8,923 nucleotides of DNA. It comes from Microbacterium sp. Lineage in GTDB: Bacteria > Actinomycetota > Actinomycetes > Actinomycetales > Microbacteriaceae. Below are positions 1-6,809 of the stretch, piece by piece. How positions within the stretch are numbered: position 1 is the first letter of the stretch; the number at the start of each line of letters is the position of its first letter. The stretch lies in contig NZ_QFPF01000103.1 in the NCBI RefSeq assembly GCF_003248605.1, positions 1 to 8,923 of the forward strand, given 5' to 3'. The translations under genes were made by a program, and so were the position numbers. The notes under the pieces are model-generated. The model ran no database searches, had not been told where the DNA came from, and worked only from the letters and a program-made list of their open reading frames with translations.

Positions 1-2
1 CG

Positions 3-641
3 GTCGAGTCGCTGACCGCCATGGACCGGGCGAACTGGACGGCGAACTCCGTCCGCTGGCGGCCCGAGTCGGCAGAGACCGTTCGGATGCTGCACGCGCA
101 GGGCATCGACACGATCATGCTCACCGGTGACAGCGATCGCACCGCGCGCGCGATCGCTGAGGAAGCCGGGATTACCGAAGTCCGGGCGGAGCAGCTGCCG
201 AAAGATAAGGCCGACGCGATCGTGGAGCTCGTGGCGACGCATCCGACCGCGATGGTCGGTGACGGCATCAACGACGCCCCGGCGCTGGCTACCGCAACGG
301 TTGGGATCGCCATGGGAGTGCGCGGTTCCGCGGCGGCGATCGAATCTGCTGACGTCGCCTTCACGGGCCACGATCTTCGCCTTATCCCTATTGCCTTGGC
401 GCACGCGAGACGCGGTCGGCGGATCATGACGGCCGACATCGGCCTTGCGCTGGCGATTGTCGTTGTGCTTTTCCCCCTCGCGCTATTCGGGGTGATGGGG
501 CTCGCTGGGGTCGTCCTGGTTCACGAGATAGCCGAGCTGATCGTCATCGCGAACGGCGTTCGCGCTGCGCGTCGCCCGGCTCTCGTTCGCAGCATGACTG
601 AGTCAGCCGCCTCGCAGCCCGCACTCGCCTCGACGTCCTGA
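3..641 (+). CDS. Heavy-metal translocating P1B-type ATPase, C-terminal part (5' truncated by window edge)
   Basis: This is the C-terminal third of a metal-exporting P-type ATPase, an inner-membrane pump that drives soft or divalent metal ions out of the cell with ATP. Counting from the Met at base 21, it shows the P-domain motif MLTGD (residues 33-37), the hinge motif GDGINDAP (80-87), then two membrane segments at about 138-160 and 161-180. The last helix carries HEIAE (168-172), which recalls the HEGxT of the P1B-4 group, so Zn, Cd or Co is likelier than Cu(I), but the metal-binding CPx/SPC helix lies outside the window. The frame is open from base 3, so the Met at 21 is internal. The first 20 or so codons fit the family poorly, and a disruption near base 60 is possible (see findings). 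It converges on ccsB with 9 bases between stops. Family assignment is firm; the metal is not. Confidence 0.9.
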   Translation, partial: VESLTAMDRANWTANSVRWRPESAETVRMLHAQGIDTIMLTGDSDRTARAIAEEAGITEVRAEQLPKDKADAIVELVATHPTAMVGDGINDAPALATATVGIAMGVRGSAAAIESADVAFTGHDLRLIPIALAHARRGRRIMTADIGLALAIVVVLFPLALFGVMGLAGVVLVHEIAELIVIANGVRAARRPALVRSMTESAASQPALASTS

Positions 642-650
642 ACCTGCCGA

Positions 651-1697
651 TCAACTGAGGCCCGAGTATGAGTGCAGGCCCTTGAAGAAGATGTTGACGA
701 TGGTGAAGTTGAACAGCACGGTCATGAAACCGATGATGGACAGCCAGGCGGAACGCTTGCCCCGCCATCCGCGGGTCGCCCGGGCGTGGATGTAACCGGC
801 GTAGAGCACCCAGATGACGAAAGTCCACACCTCTTTGGTGTCGAAGCCCCAATAGCGGCCCCACGAGTCGTTTGCCCAGATGGCGCCGGCGATGAGCGTG
901 AATGTCCAGAACATGAAACCGACGATCGCAAACCGGTAGGACAGCGATTCCAGGGCGTCGGAACTGGGGAGTGCGCGCAGAAGTCCAGAGCGGGGAATGT
1001 CGGCATCGTCGGACGTAGCCAAGTCTCGCGTCTCGCGGCGCGCTTGCAGCAACTGCGTGACCGATATTCCGCATGCAATCGCGAAGAGTGCTGTGGCGAG
1101 GGACGCGACGAACACGTGGATCACCAGCCAGATGCTCTTGAGCGGGTCCATCAGCGGGACGACCTCCACGTAGAACGCGACCGCCGCCCCACCGAGAAGG
1201 AGCACGACCATTCCGAGGAGAAATGCACCCAGGAAACGCAGGTCGTACAACCGGAGGACGAGGAGGAAGACCGCCACGATCAGCAACGTCCCGGTGAGGG
1301 CGAATTCGTACATGTTCGCCCACGGAACCCGCTCGGCCGCGATGCCGCGTGAGACGGTGCCCGCCGCGTGGAAGAGAAACCCGAGGACGGTGAGCGCGGT
1401 GCCGATGCGCGCCCACAGCAGTCGGGGGCGCAGTCTTGGCGGCACCCGCAGGGCATCGATGACTGCTGGTTTCGCGGCGGCAGTGTTGGCGAAGTCTGCC
1501 ACGCCGGAGTGGGGGGCGTTTGTGCCCACAGCGACGAGCGCGGGTAGGTGCTCCTGGAGGTGCGCTGTATCGGCGCGCGAGGCACGTTGCGCCAGGTCGA
1601 TGGTGACGGCGATGAAGGCTAGGGAGTAGGTGGCGATTGCCGTCCACACCAGCAGCAGTGAGATCCCATCGAGGGAAAGTGGGTCTGTTCCGGGCAT
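651..1697 (-). CDS. ccsB: Cytochrome c biogenesis protein CcsB (ResC/CcsA-type haem ligation protein)
   Basis: This is the haem-handling half of the System II cytochrome c synthetase. It works with ResB to bring haem across the membrane and attach it to CXXCH motifs of apocytochromes on the outside. The 348-residue protein has about eight hydrophobic segments. The haem-binding WWD signature is at 274-291 (WGRYWGFDTKEVW, with Phe where many members have a second Trp). The candidate haem-ligand histidines are H110, H194 and H342 (LHSYSG), the last almost at the C-terminus, as is usual. The ATG at 1697 has a weak GGAAA ribosome site at 1705-1709. No in-frame start lies between it and a stop about 65 bases upstream. 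Unlike the other genes of the cluster it does not overlap its upstream neighbour. It lies 221 bases after ctaG. It is probably the last gene of the operon and converges on the ATPase gene. Confidence 0.95.
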   Translation of the reverse strand: MPGTDPLSLDGISLLLVWTAIATYSLAFIAVTIDLAQRASRADTAHLQEHLPALVAVGTNAPHSGVADFANTAAAKPAVIDALRVPPRLRPRLLWARIGTALTVLGFLFHAAGTVSRGIAAERVPWANMYEFALTGTLLIVAVFLLVLRLYDLRFLGAFLLGMVVLLLGGAAVAFYVEVVPLMDPLKSIWLVIHVFVASLATALFAIACGISVTQLLQARRETRDLATSDDADIPRSGLLRALPSSDALESLSYRFAIVGFMFWTFTLIAGAIWANDSWGRYWGFDTKEVWTFVIWVLYAGYIHARATRGWRGKRSAWLSIIGFMTVLFNFTIVNIFFKGLHSYSGLS

Positions 1698-1918
1698 TGA
1701 GTTGTTTCCAATCGTGAGGGCGAGGTCGGTTGCGAAGACGGTGAGTGAATCCGAAAAGGATCAATCCGGCTCCGGCGCTGATCGGCAGGAGGGTGGTGAG
1801 CCAGGCATCGACGATCGAGGCCGGAGTGAGCCGGGTTCGGGGCGGGACAGCGGTGACCCTGCCGTCGCCGGTGTCGGCGTCGCGTCGGGTGAGAGGCGAA
1901 GGTGAGCGAGAGCATTCG
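1698..1918 (-). pseudogene. Gap between ctaG and ccsB holding a frame-broken small membrane-protein ORF
   Basis: This 221-base gap has no intact gene, but one minus-strand frame (about 1690-1893) reads like real protein. It has mostly G or C at third positions, a charged stretch (TRRDADTGDGRV), a Pro/Thr-rich part, then one membrane segment (about AWLTTLLPISAGAGLILFGF), then a basic tail. It has no ATG or GTG start: its only conventional start codon is a TTG at 1764, inside the membrane segment. It also has no stop near its end and stays open far into ccsB. An ATG at 1915, 4 bases after the ctaG stop and preceded by GAGGG, lies in the neighbouring frame and starts MLSLTFA. One shift at about 1880-1895 would join the two. 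I infer a single-helix protein of about 70 residues broken by indels, or a sequencing error. I recognise no family. Confidence 0.35.
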
Positions 1919-2857
1919 TCAGGTGTCCCTCTTGCGGAGCGTTTCGAGGTAGGCGTTGTAGGCGTCGAGATCGGGGTCGCCGTGTGTGTCGGCGTATCGT
2001 GCGGCGGCTGCGTCGCGGGTGGTGTCGTCGCGGTACCAGCGATGCATGACGAAGAGGAGCATCAGCAGGGTGGGTGCTTCTCCGTACGACCAGGCCAGCC
2101 CTCCCGCGATTCTCTGGTCTACGAGGGGGTCAACGCCGAGGGCGAGGCTGGATGCGGCGAAGTTGTCGATAAGAAGGCTTGCCGCGATCATCAGGAACAC
2201 CCCGAAGAATGCGTGCAGCGCGGCTTCCGCGAAGACGTCGAGTGCTCGTCCCGCGTGATTGAGGTGCACGGGCAACGGGTCTGAGGAAAGCACGGGGATG
2301 GTGAACAGGATCCCCGCGATGAGGAAGCCGACCTCGAGGCCGAGATGACCTCCGGGCAAAGCGAGGATGAGGTCGGCGAAGTCGGCCAGGTAGAGACCGT
2401 AGAACGCGAAGAGATAGAGCGGCAGCGCGATCCAGGGGCTGAGGAGCCACCGCGCGAACCGGCTGCGAAGCCCCGCGTGAGCTATCTGGAGGACAATGCG
2501 GCCGGCGCCGTGGTGAGGGGTGGCGCGCAAGAGCAGCGTGCCCGGCGAGCCGAGGACCAACAGCGGTGGGATCGCCATCATGAGCGTGAGTTGCTGGAAC
2601 ATGAACACCGAGAACAGCGCGTACCCGTAGGCCTCGACTCCCAGCCCGGTGATGGCGGCGAGGCTGACGCAGCCCAGCAGGAAGCTGACTGTTCGCCAGA
2701 TCGGCCAGCGCCTGCCCCGCGTCCACATCCGGATCGCGCCTACGAGGTAGACGACCGCAAGAGCTGCCGCGATAAGCGGCAACAGCGGGAACGGCAGCGG
2801 GACAGGGGAAAGGAACCCCATCAACGTGGGCGGTGCGTCCGAGATCCATTCCGTCAT
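1919..2857 (-). CDS. ctaG: CtaG-like cytochrome c oxidase assembly protein (caa3_CtaG family)
   Basis: This is a polytopic membrane protein of 312 residues with about seven helices. The family is linked to copper insertion during assembly of the terminal oxidase, and in many actinobacteria this domain is fused to CopD. Here it stands alone. Family marks are PPLLVLGSPGTLLLRATP at 97-114, the stretch SSDPLP at 191-196, H215 in LHAFFG, and the late WSYGEAPT and MHRWYRDD motifs. The helix that classically reads HMxQH is here FMFQQ (85-89), without either His. The frame is open further upstream, but that extension is Arg/Pro-rich and overlaps resB. The ATG at 2857 forms an ATGA overlap with the resB stop and has no Shine-Dalgarno sequence of its own, so translation must be coupled to resB. 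Its place among CopC and haem genes supports an oxidase or copper role; that role is inferred. Confidence 0.88.
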   Translation of the reverse strand: MTEWISDAPPTLMGFLSPVPLPFPLLPLIAAALAVVYLVGAIRMWTRGRRWPIWRTVSFLLGCVSLAAITGLGVEAYGYALFSVFMFQQLTLMMAIPPLLVLGSPGTLLLRATPHHGAGRIVLQIAHAGLRSRFARWLLSPWIALPLYLFAFYGLYLADFADLILALPGGHLGLEVGFLIAGILFTIPVLSSDPLPVHLNHAGRALDVFAEAALHAFFGVFLMIAASLLIDNFAASSLALGVDPLVDQRIAGGLAWSYGEAPTLLMLLFVMHRWYRDDTTRDAAAARYADTHGDPDLDAYNAYLETLRKRDT

Positions 2858-4539
2858 GGGCGTGGGGCTGCGTTCGGCAGGTCGGTGTAAGCGGTGGAGT
2901 GTCGCGATGCGAAGTCGCTGACGGCGCGGGAAAGGGCCGGGTCCTCTCCCCGCGCGAGACCGGCATATTCGACGTGAACCCCGTCCGGCATCAGACGAGC
3001 TTTGACCCAGAGGCGTCGGCGCGGGACGAACAGTCCGGCGAACAGCCCCAGGAGGGCGAGGATCGAGAAGACGAGCACCCAGACGCCACTGGGATCCCTC
3101 TGGATCTGTAGGGACGCGAACCGTTTCACCGGCTCGCCGACCTGTTCCGTGTCGTCCTCCCAGGTGATGGTGCCCCACCCGTTCGGCAAATCAGCGGTGC
3201 CTCCAGGGGTGAGCTCGAGGGAGTCCAGGCCGGAGTCAGCGCCGGTGAGCTGGGTGAGCCCGCCGACATCCAGTGTGTAGACCGACCGGGGTATCCCGTC
3301 ATCGATGCCGAGATCGCCGCTGAACACATTGAGGGTGAGGACCGGATTCGCGACATCGGGGTAGATCGAGGTGAACGCGCCTGAGGGAAGTACGCCTTGC
3401 GTGGGGTAGAAGAAGCCGACGAGGCCGACCTGCTCCGGCAGACCGTCCGGGATCTTGATGATCCCCAAAGAGGTCATCGCAGAGTCCTGCGGAAGGAACG
3501 GCTGCGACTCGCTGTAGACCAGCTCGCCGTCGGAGTTGCGGATGGAGAGGGTGGGAGCATAGCCGTTGCCGAGAAGGTAGACCCGATCGCCATCAACGGT
3601 GATCGGGTAGTTCACGAGCACGCTCTCGGCGCGGTCGTCGTCTCCCGGTGTGCGGACGGTGACGTCCGCAGAGAAGTCCCCCGCCTGCCCGGCCCCAGGC
3701 GCGCCGGGGAGTCGGTACGAGACCTGGAAATCGTCGAGGGTGAGTGAGTACGGTGCGAGCACGGTCCCGTCGACGAACCGGCCGGGATTGAACGAGGAAT
3801 AGTCGCTGAGCGCGTTGACGAACGTGGTGCCTTCCACCACGACCCGCTGTCCGGTATAGGCGAACCCGGTGCCCACGGCGACCGAGGTGAGCACTCCAAC
3901 CAGGGCGACGTGGAAAACCAGATTGCCGGTCTCACGCACATAGCCCCGTTCGGCCGACACCGACGCCCAGCCCGCACCTTCGTAGCGGTGCACGCGATAG
4001 CCGGCCCGACGCATCTGACGTTCCGCGAGGTCAACTGCGAGCCCCATGGCGTCTGTGTTTCCGCCGACGACAGGCAGGGTTGTTTCCTGATAGGCCGGGA
4101 GTCGGGCAAGCCGAGCAGGGGTCCGAGGCGGCTGGGCCCGCAGTGCGGTGTAATGGTGCTTCGCGCGCGGGATCACGCAGCCGATGAGGGAGGCGAACAG
4201 CAGAAGGTAGATCGCGGAGAACCACGGCGACGAGTACACATCGAACAAGCCGACTGCGTCGGCCAGGGGGAAGACGTCGGGGTTGTTGCGCTCCCACTGG
4301 ATGACCCCGTTCGGGTCTGCGCTGCGCTGGGGAAACAGCGATCCCGGGACGGCGGCGATCGCGAGGAAGAGCAACAGGACGAGGGCGGTGCGCATGCTGG
4401 TCAGCTGACGCCACGCCCATCGCATCCACCCGACCAGCCCGAGAGAGGGGGCGACGATGTCGGCCCGATCGGTGTCGGCGTGATCGGGCGGCCGCAGCGG
4501 ATCGACCGCACTATCGGTGTCAGAGCGGGGCGGGGACAT
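2854..4539 (-). CDS. resB: Cytochrome c biogenesis protein ResB
   Basis: ResB is the partner of CcsB in the System II haem-delivery and ligation complex. The 561-residue protein has the standard layout: a hydrophilic N-terminus, helix 1 at about 51-70 (before PGSLFPQR), helix 2 at about 105-124 (SSPWFSAIYLLLF), helix 3 at about 204-226 with a candidate haem-ligand His (H210, LVFHVAL), a long external domain of some 250 residues, helix 4 at about 484-506, and a cytoplasmic tail. Length and motifs match actinobacterial ResB. The ATG at 4539 lies 20 bases inside the end of ccdA with only a weak ribosome site, which suggests coupling. The stop forms ATGA with the start of ctaG. Everything expected of an intact gene is present. 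Confidence 0.95.
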   Translation of the reverse strand: MSPPRSDTDSAVDPLRPPDHADTDRADIVAPSLGLVGWMRWAWRQLTSMRTALVLLLFLAIAAVPGSLFPQRSADPNGVIQWERNNPDVFPLADAVGLFDVYSSPWFSAIYLLLFASLIGCVIPRAKHHYTALRAQPPRTPARLARLPAYQETTLPVVGGNTDAMGLAVDLAERQMRRAGYRVHRYEGAGWASVSAERGYVRETGNLVFHVALVGVLTSVAVGTGFAYTGQRVVVEGTTFVNALSDYSSFNPGRFVDGTVLAPYSLTLDDFQVSYRLPGAPGAGQAGDFSADVTVRTPGDDDRAESVLVNYPITVDGDRVYLLGNGYAPTLSIRNSDGELVYSESQPFLPQDSAMTSLGIIKIPDGLPEQVGLVGFFYPTQGVLPSGAFTSIYPDVANPVLTLNVFSGDLGIDDGIPRSVYTLDVGGLTQLTGADSGLDSLELTPGGTADLPNGWGTITWEDDTEQVGEPVKRFASLQIQRDPSGVWVLVFSILALLGLFAGLFVPRRRLWVKARLMPDGVHVEYAGLARGEDPALSRAVSDFASRHSTAYTDLPNAAPRP

Positions 4540-5287
4540 TGATCACCACTTGCTGCAGTGTGGACATCAGCGCGGTCCACAGTCCGGTCACCATCAGCAG
4601 CCCCAAGACAACCAGCAGCGCCCCGCCGACGATGTTCAGGACGCGGATGTGGCGGCGGAGGATCGACACCGAGCGTGACGCCCACCCCCACCCGAGCGCG
4701 AGGAGAAGGAAGGGAATGCCGAGCCCCATTGAGTATGCAAGCCCGAGGAGACCCGCGCGGGCGGGGTCGCCGAGGTTCCACGACATAGACAGGATCGCTG
4801 CCAGCGTGGGGCCAATGCAGGGAGTCCACCCGACACCGAGTGCGAACCCAAGTAGGGGTGCACCGATTAATCCGGCCCGGCCTTGGACGCGGGGCCGCAG
4901 GGTGCGTTGTGCGATCCCGAAGAAGCCGATGAACACCAGCCCCAGCGCGATCACCACCACGCCGAAAATGCGGGTCAGGACGTTCGCGTATTGCAGCAGC
5001 AGGTAACCGAATGTGCCGCCGAGGATCGTCACGGACACGAACACCACGGTGAACCCTGCAATGAACAAACCCACTCCCACGATCATGCGGGCACGGTCCG
5101 CAGTGGCCGTGCGCTGATTAGTATCAGCAGCTCCCCCATCACCTACCGAGGTGCCACCGAGGTAGCCGAGGTAGCCAGGCACGAGAGGTAGCACGCACGG
5201 CGAGACGAACGAGACGAGACCGGCGAGGACGGCGATGGGGATCGCTACCCACAGGGCGCCATCGAAGACCAGCTGACCGGGATTCAC
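4520..5287 (-). CDS. ccdA: Thiol-disulfide transmembrane electron carrier CcdA
   Basis: CcdA passes electrons from cytoplasmic thioredoxin across the membrane to an external thioredoxin-like protein, here most likely the ResA-like lipoprotein encoded just upstream. The 255-residue protein has about six helices. Its two redox cysteines sit in the expected Pro-Cys contexts: C31 in VSPCVLPLVPGYL and C157 in GWTPCIGPT. A short Asp/Ala-rich loop (about 49-65) follows helix 1. The start is GTG at 5287, forming a GTGA overlap with the stop of the ResA-like gene, and it has a strong GGAGGA ribosome site at 5294-5299, 6 bases away. The end overlaps resB by 20 bases. Gene order ResA-CcdA-ResB is typical of actinobacterial System II clusters. 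Confidence 0.95.
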   Translation of the reverse strand: MNPGQLVFDGALWVAIPIAVLAGLVSFVSPCVLPLVPGYLGYLGGTSVGDGGAADTNQRTATADRARMIVGVGLFIAGFTVVFVSVTILGGTFGYLLLQYANVLTRIFGVVVIALGLVFIGFFGIAQRTLRPRVQGRAGLIGAPLLGFALGVGWTPCIGPTLAAILSMSWNLGDPARAGLLGLAYSMGLGIPFLLLALGWGWASRSVSILRRHIRVLNIVGGALLVVLGLLMVTGLWTALMSTLQQVVINVPAPL

Positions 5288-5889
5288 GGAGAGTCCTCCG
5301 CGAGAGCGTCATCGACGAGGGTGGACAGGATGGATGCGGTTGCCAACTGCCCGATTATCCGGGCGGCGACCCGCCCGTCCCGATCCAGAACGAGTGTGGT
5401 TGGGGTGGCCTGGATGGGAGTGACCTGCGCGAACGCAAGCTTGACGGTTCCATCGTTCACGTCGATGACGCTCGGGTAGGTGACGTTGTTGTCCCGGGCG
5501 AAGGACAGAGCGGTGGCAGGCTGATCGTAGGTGTTGACCCCGAGGAAGGCGACGCCCTCGCTCTGGTAGTTCTGCCATACCTCCTCGAGGAGCGGCGCTT
5601 CGACGATGCATGGGCCGCATGCCGCATACCAGAAGTTCACGACCAGAACGTCCCCCCTGTAGTCGCTGCTGGAGACCGGTTCTCCGGTCTCGATGACTCC
5701 TTCGAAATCGACCGGATCGCCGCGCTCGCCCTCCGGGATCTCCACGACCTGAAAGTCGCCGGAGATGTAGCCCTTCTCACTCCCGTCCCGGTACTGCTCC
5801 GCGAGAGCGTCGTTGGCGGCGCATCCCGAGAGCACTATGGCGATGGCGAGCACCGTGGAGGGCCAGCCGATTCGCTCGCGCAGGCTCAT
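5284..5889 (-). CDS. resA: ResA/TlpA-like thioredoxin lipoprotein
   Basis: This is a membrane-anchored thioredoxin-fold reductase that keeps the CXXCH cysteines of apocytochrome c reduced for haem attachment, fed by CcdA. The 201-residue protein starts with a lipoprotein signal: a basic N-terminus, a hydrophobic core at about 10-20, and lipobox LSGC with lipidated C23. The redox site is FWYAACGPC (C91, C94). A cis-Pro follows at P163 (ATPTT), and the TLVLDRDGRV strand is typical of TlpA/ResA. The frame is open another 58 codons upstream, but the ATG at 5889 is preferred: it gives the signal peptide, forms ATGA with the previous stop, and has AAGGTG 8 bases upstream. The active pair is CGPC, where B. 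subtilis ResA has CEPC. The operon also encodes the signal peptidase that would process it. Confidence 0.93.
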   Translation of the reverse strand: MSLRERIGWPSTVLAIAIVLSGCAANDALAEQYRDGSEKGYISGDFQVVEIPEGERGDPVDFEGVIETGEPVSSSDYRGDVLVVNFWYAACGPCIVEAPLLEEVWQNYQSEGVAFLGVNTYDQPATALSFARDNNVTYPSVIDVNDGTVKLAFAQVTPIQATPTTLVLDRDGRVAARIIGQLATASILSTLVDDALAEDSP

Positions 5890-6221
5890 GTGCGCGGCAC
5901 CTTGATCAGCACACCCGCGACGAGGAACGCCACCGCCGCGAAGAGCTGAGCGCCCGCCCAAACGGGACCGGCGAACGGCAGCGGGAACACGGGATTCCAG
6001 ATTACGGCGACAGCGAGGAATACAGGCGTCCACCACCATTGGCGGGCTTGGATCGAGAACCATCCCACGATGGCAGCCAGGATGGCGGTGACGAACAGCA
6101 CCAGGGTGAACCAGTCGTCTCCCATGAGGACGGGGGCAACGAACAGCACAGCCGCAGCTACGAGCCCGGGGGCGAACGCGTTCCGTTGAAAGGATGAAGC
6201 AACACGGGCTTTGTCGCTCAC
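5886..6221 (-). CDS. Small four-helix membrane protein of unknown function
   Basis: This 111-residue protein is nearly all membrane: helices at about 17-34, 37-56, 62-80 and 86-106, with a short basic N-terminus and a basic C-terminal end. It has an Arg-Gln-Trp-Trp-Trp stretch (60-64) and the short motif WNPVFPLPFAGP (75-86). The NPxFP part recalls small actinobacterial membrane proteins of the DUF6804 kind, a match from memory that needs a profile search. It has no cysteine, no histidine and no obvious metal site. It starts with GTG at 6221, which overlaps the lspA stop as GTGA and has AGGTGG 4 bases upstream. Its stop overlaps the ResA-like start as ATGA. Coupling on both sides suggests it works with the haem or redox module, but its function is unknown. 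Confidence 0.85.
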   Translation of the reverse strand: MSDKARVASSFQRNAFAPGLVAAAVLFVAPVLMGDDWFTLVLFVTAILAAIVGWFSIQARQWWWTPVFLAVAVIWNPVFPLPFAGPVWAGAQLFAAVAFLVAGVLIKVPRT

Positions 6222-6754
6222 GGAACCACCTGCATGTTCGACTCGTCAGCAGCTGTGCTCGCGGGACGGCCTTCGCGGGTGCGCCGGGAGCGATTCAAGA
6301 GCGTCACGGCGAGAACGAGCGCGCCGGCGCCGAGGGCGATGTCGGCGAGATTGCCGATGAAAAGGTTCCCGTACGCGAGAAAGTCGGTTACCTCGCCGCG
6401 TGCGAATCCGGGGGGCGAGAACAATCGGTCGATAAGGTTTCCGAGCGCGCCCCCGAGGATCAGTCCGATTCCTGCCGCCCACCCGGCGCTGCGAGCACGC
6501 GTTGCGGCGACGACAAGGAACGCCATGGCGCTCGCGCCAAGCAGGGTGAGCAGCCAAGTTGCTTCGGAGCCGAGGGAGAGGATCGCCCCGGGGTTGAACG
6601 CCAGCTGCAGCCCGAGCAAGTCACCCAGGATGGGTATCCGCTCCGTCTCGCTCAGCCCGCCGATGGCAGCCGCCTTCGTTGCCTGATCGACCACCACTAC
6701 GGCTGCGGCGACAATGCATGCCGTCGCGAACAATCGCACCTGGTTACTTTTCAT
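6218..6754 (-). CDS. lspA: Lipoprotein signal peptidase (signal peptidase II), accessory copy
   Basis: LspA is an integral membrane aspartyl protease that cuts the signal peptide of prolipoproteins just before the lipidated Cys. The 178-residue protein has four helices and the family motifs in order: VDQATK (22-27), FNPGAILSLG (53-62), GNLIDR (105-110, catalytic D109), VTDFL (122-126) and GNLADI (134-139, catalytic D138). Both catalytic aspartates are present. The NPGAILS stretch differs from the common NxGAAFS. The tail of about 20 residues is hydrophilic. The ATG at 6754 has AAGGA at 6763-6767, 8 bases upstream. The housekeeping lspA usually lies near rluD or ileS, so this copy beside metal and haem genes looks accessory. 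Established parallels are lspA-like genes in lead and cadmium resistance clusters such as pbrC. Confidence 0.95.
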   Translation of the reverse strand: MKSNQVRLFATACIVAAAVVVVDQATKAAAIGGLSETERIPILGDLLGLQLAFNPGAILSLGSEATWLLTLLGASAMAFLVVAATRARSAGWAAGIGLILGGALGNLIDRLFSPPGFARGEVTDFLAYGNLFIGNLADIALGAGALVLAVTLLNRSRRTREGRPASTAADESNMQVVP

Positions 6755-6762
6755 GGGACGCG

Positions 6763-6767
6763 TCCTT
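6763..6767 (-). promoter_or_regulatory. Ribosome binding site of lspA
   Basis: The minus strand reads AAGGA 8 bases before the lspA ATG. This is the clearest site since the CDF start, and it marks re-initiation after the 55-base gap behind copC. From here to ctaG every start overlaps the preceding stop. Confidence 0.7.
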
Positions 6768-6809
6768 ACTTGTGCGCTCGGAATCCTGCTGCTCCTGTCG
6801 GTCGACCGC

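Noticed and set aside
642..700. Possible bidirectional terminator between the convergent ATPase and ccsB genes
   Set aside because: Only 9 bases separate the stops. The nearby GGCC copies do not form a good stem and there is no T-run.
672..1352. Plus-strand open frame rich in Glu, Asp, His and Arg opposite ccsB
   Set aside because: The charged, repeat-like composition is what the antisense of a high-GC membrane-protein gene gives. It has no family motif.
544..1764. Long minus-strand open frame of about 400 codons overlapping ccsB
   Set aside because: Over ccsB it is Arg/Pro/His-rich and is the out-of-frame shadow of a well-supported membrane protein. Only its upstream extension (1690-1893) looks coding and is reported separately.
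2858..3178. Upstream extension of the ctaG frame by 107 codons
   Set aside because: The extension is Arg/Pro/Gly-rich, lies within the 3' part of resB, and the ATGA start-stop overlap at 2854-2857 marks the true start.
5890..6063. Upstream extension of the ResA-like frame
   Set aside because: It would bury the lipoprotein signal peptide behind 58 Arg-rich residues and overlaps the small membrane protein. The ATG at 5889 is better.
6799..6808. Perfect palindrome CGGTCGACCG just after the copC stop
   Set aside because: It has no loop and no T-run, so it is not a convincing terminator. A 10-base palindrome is expected by chance in high-GC DNA, and the operon seems to continue into lspA.
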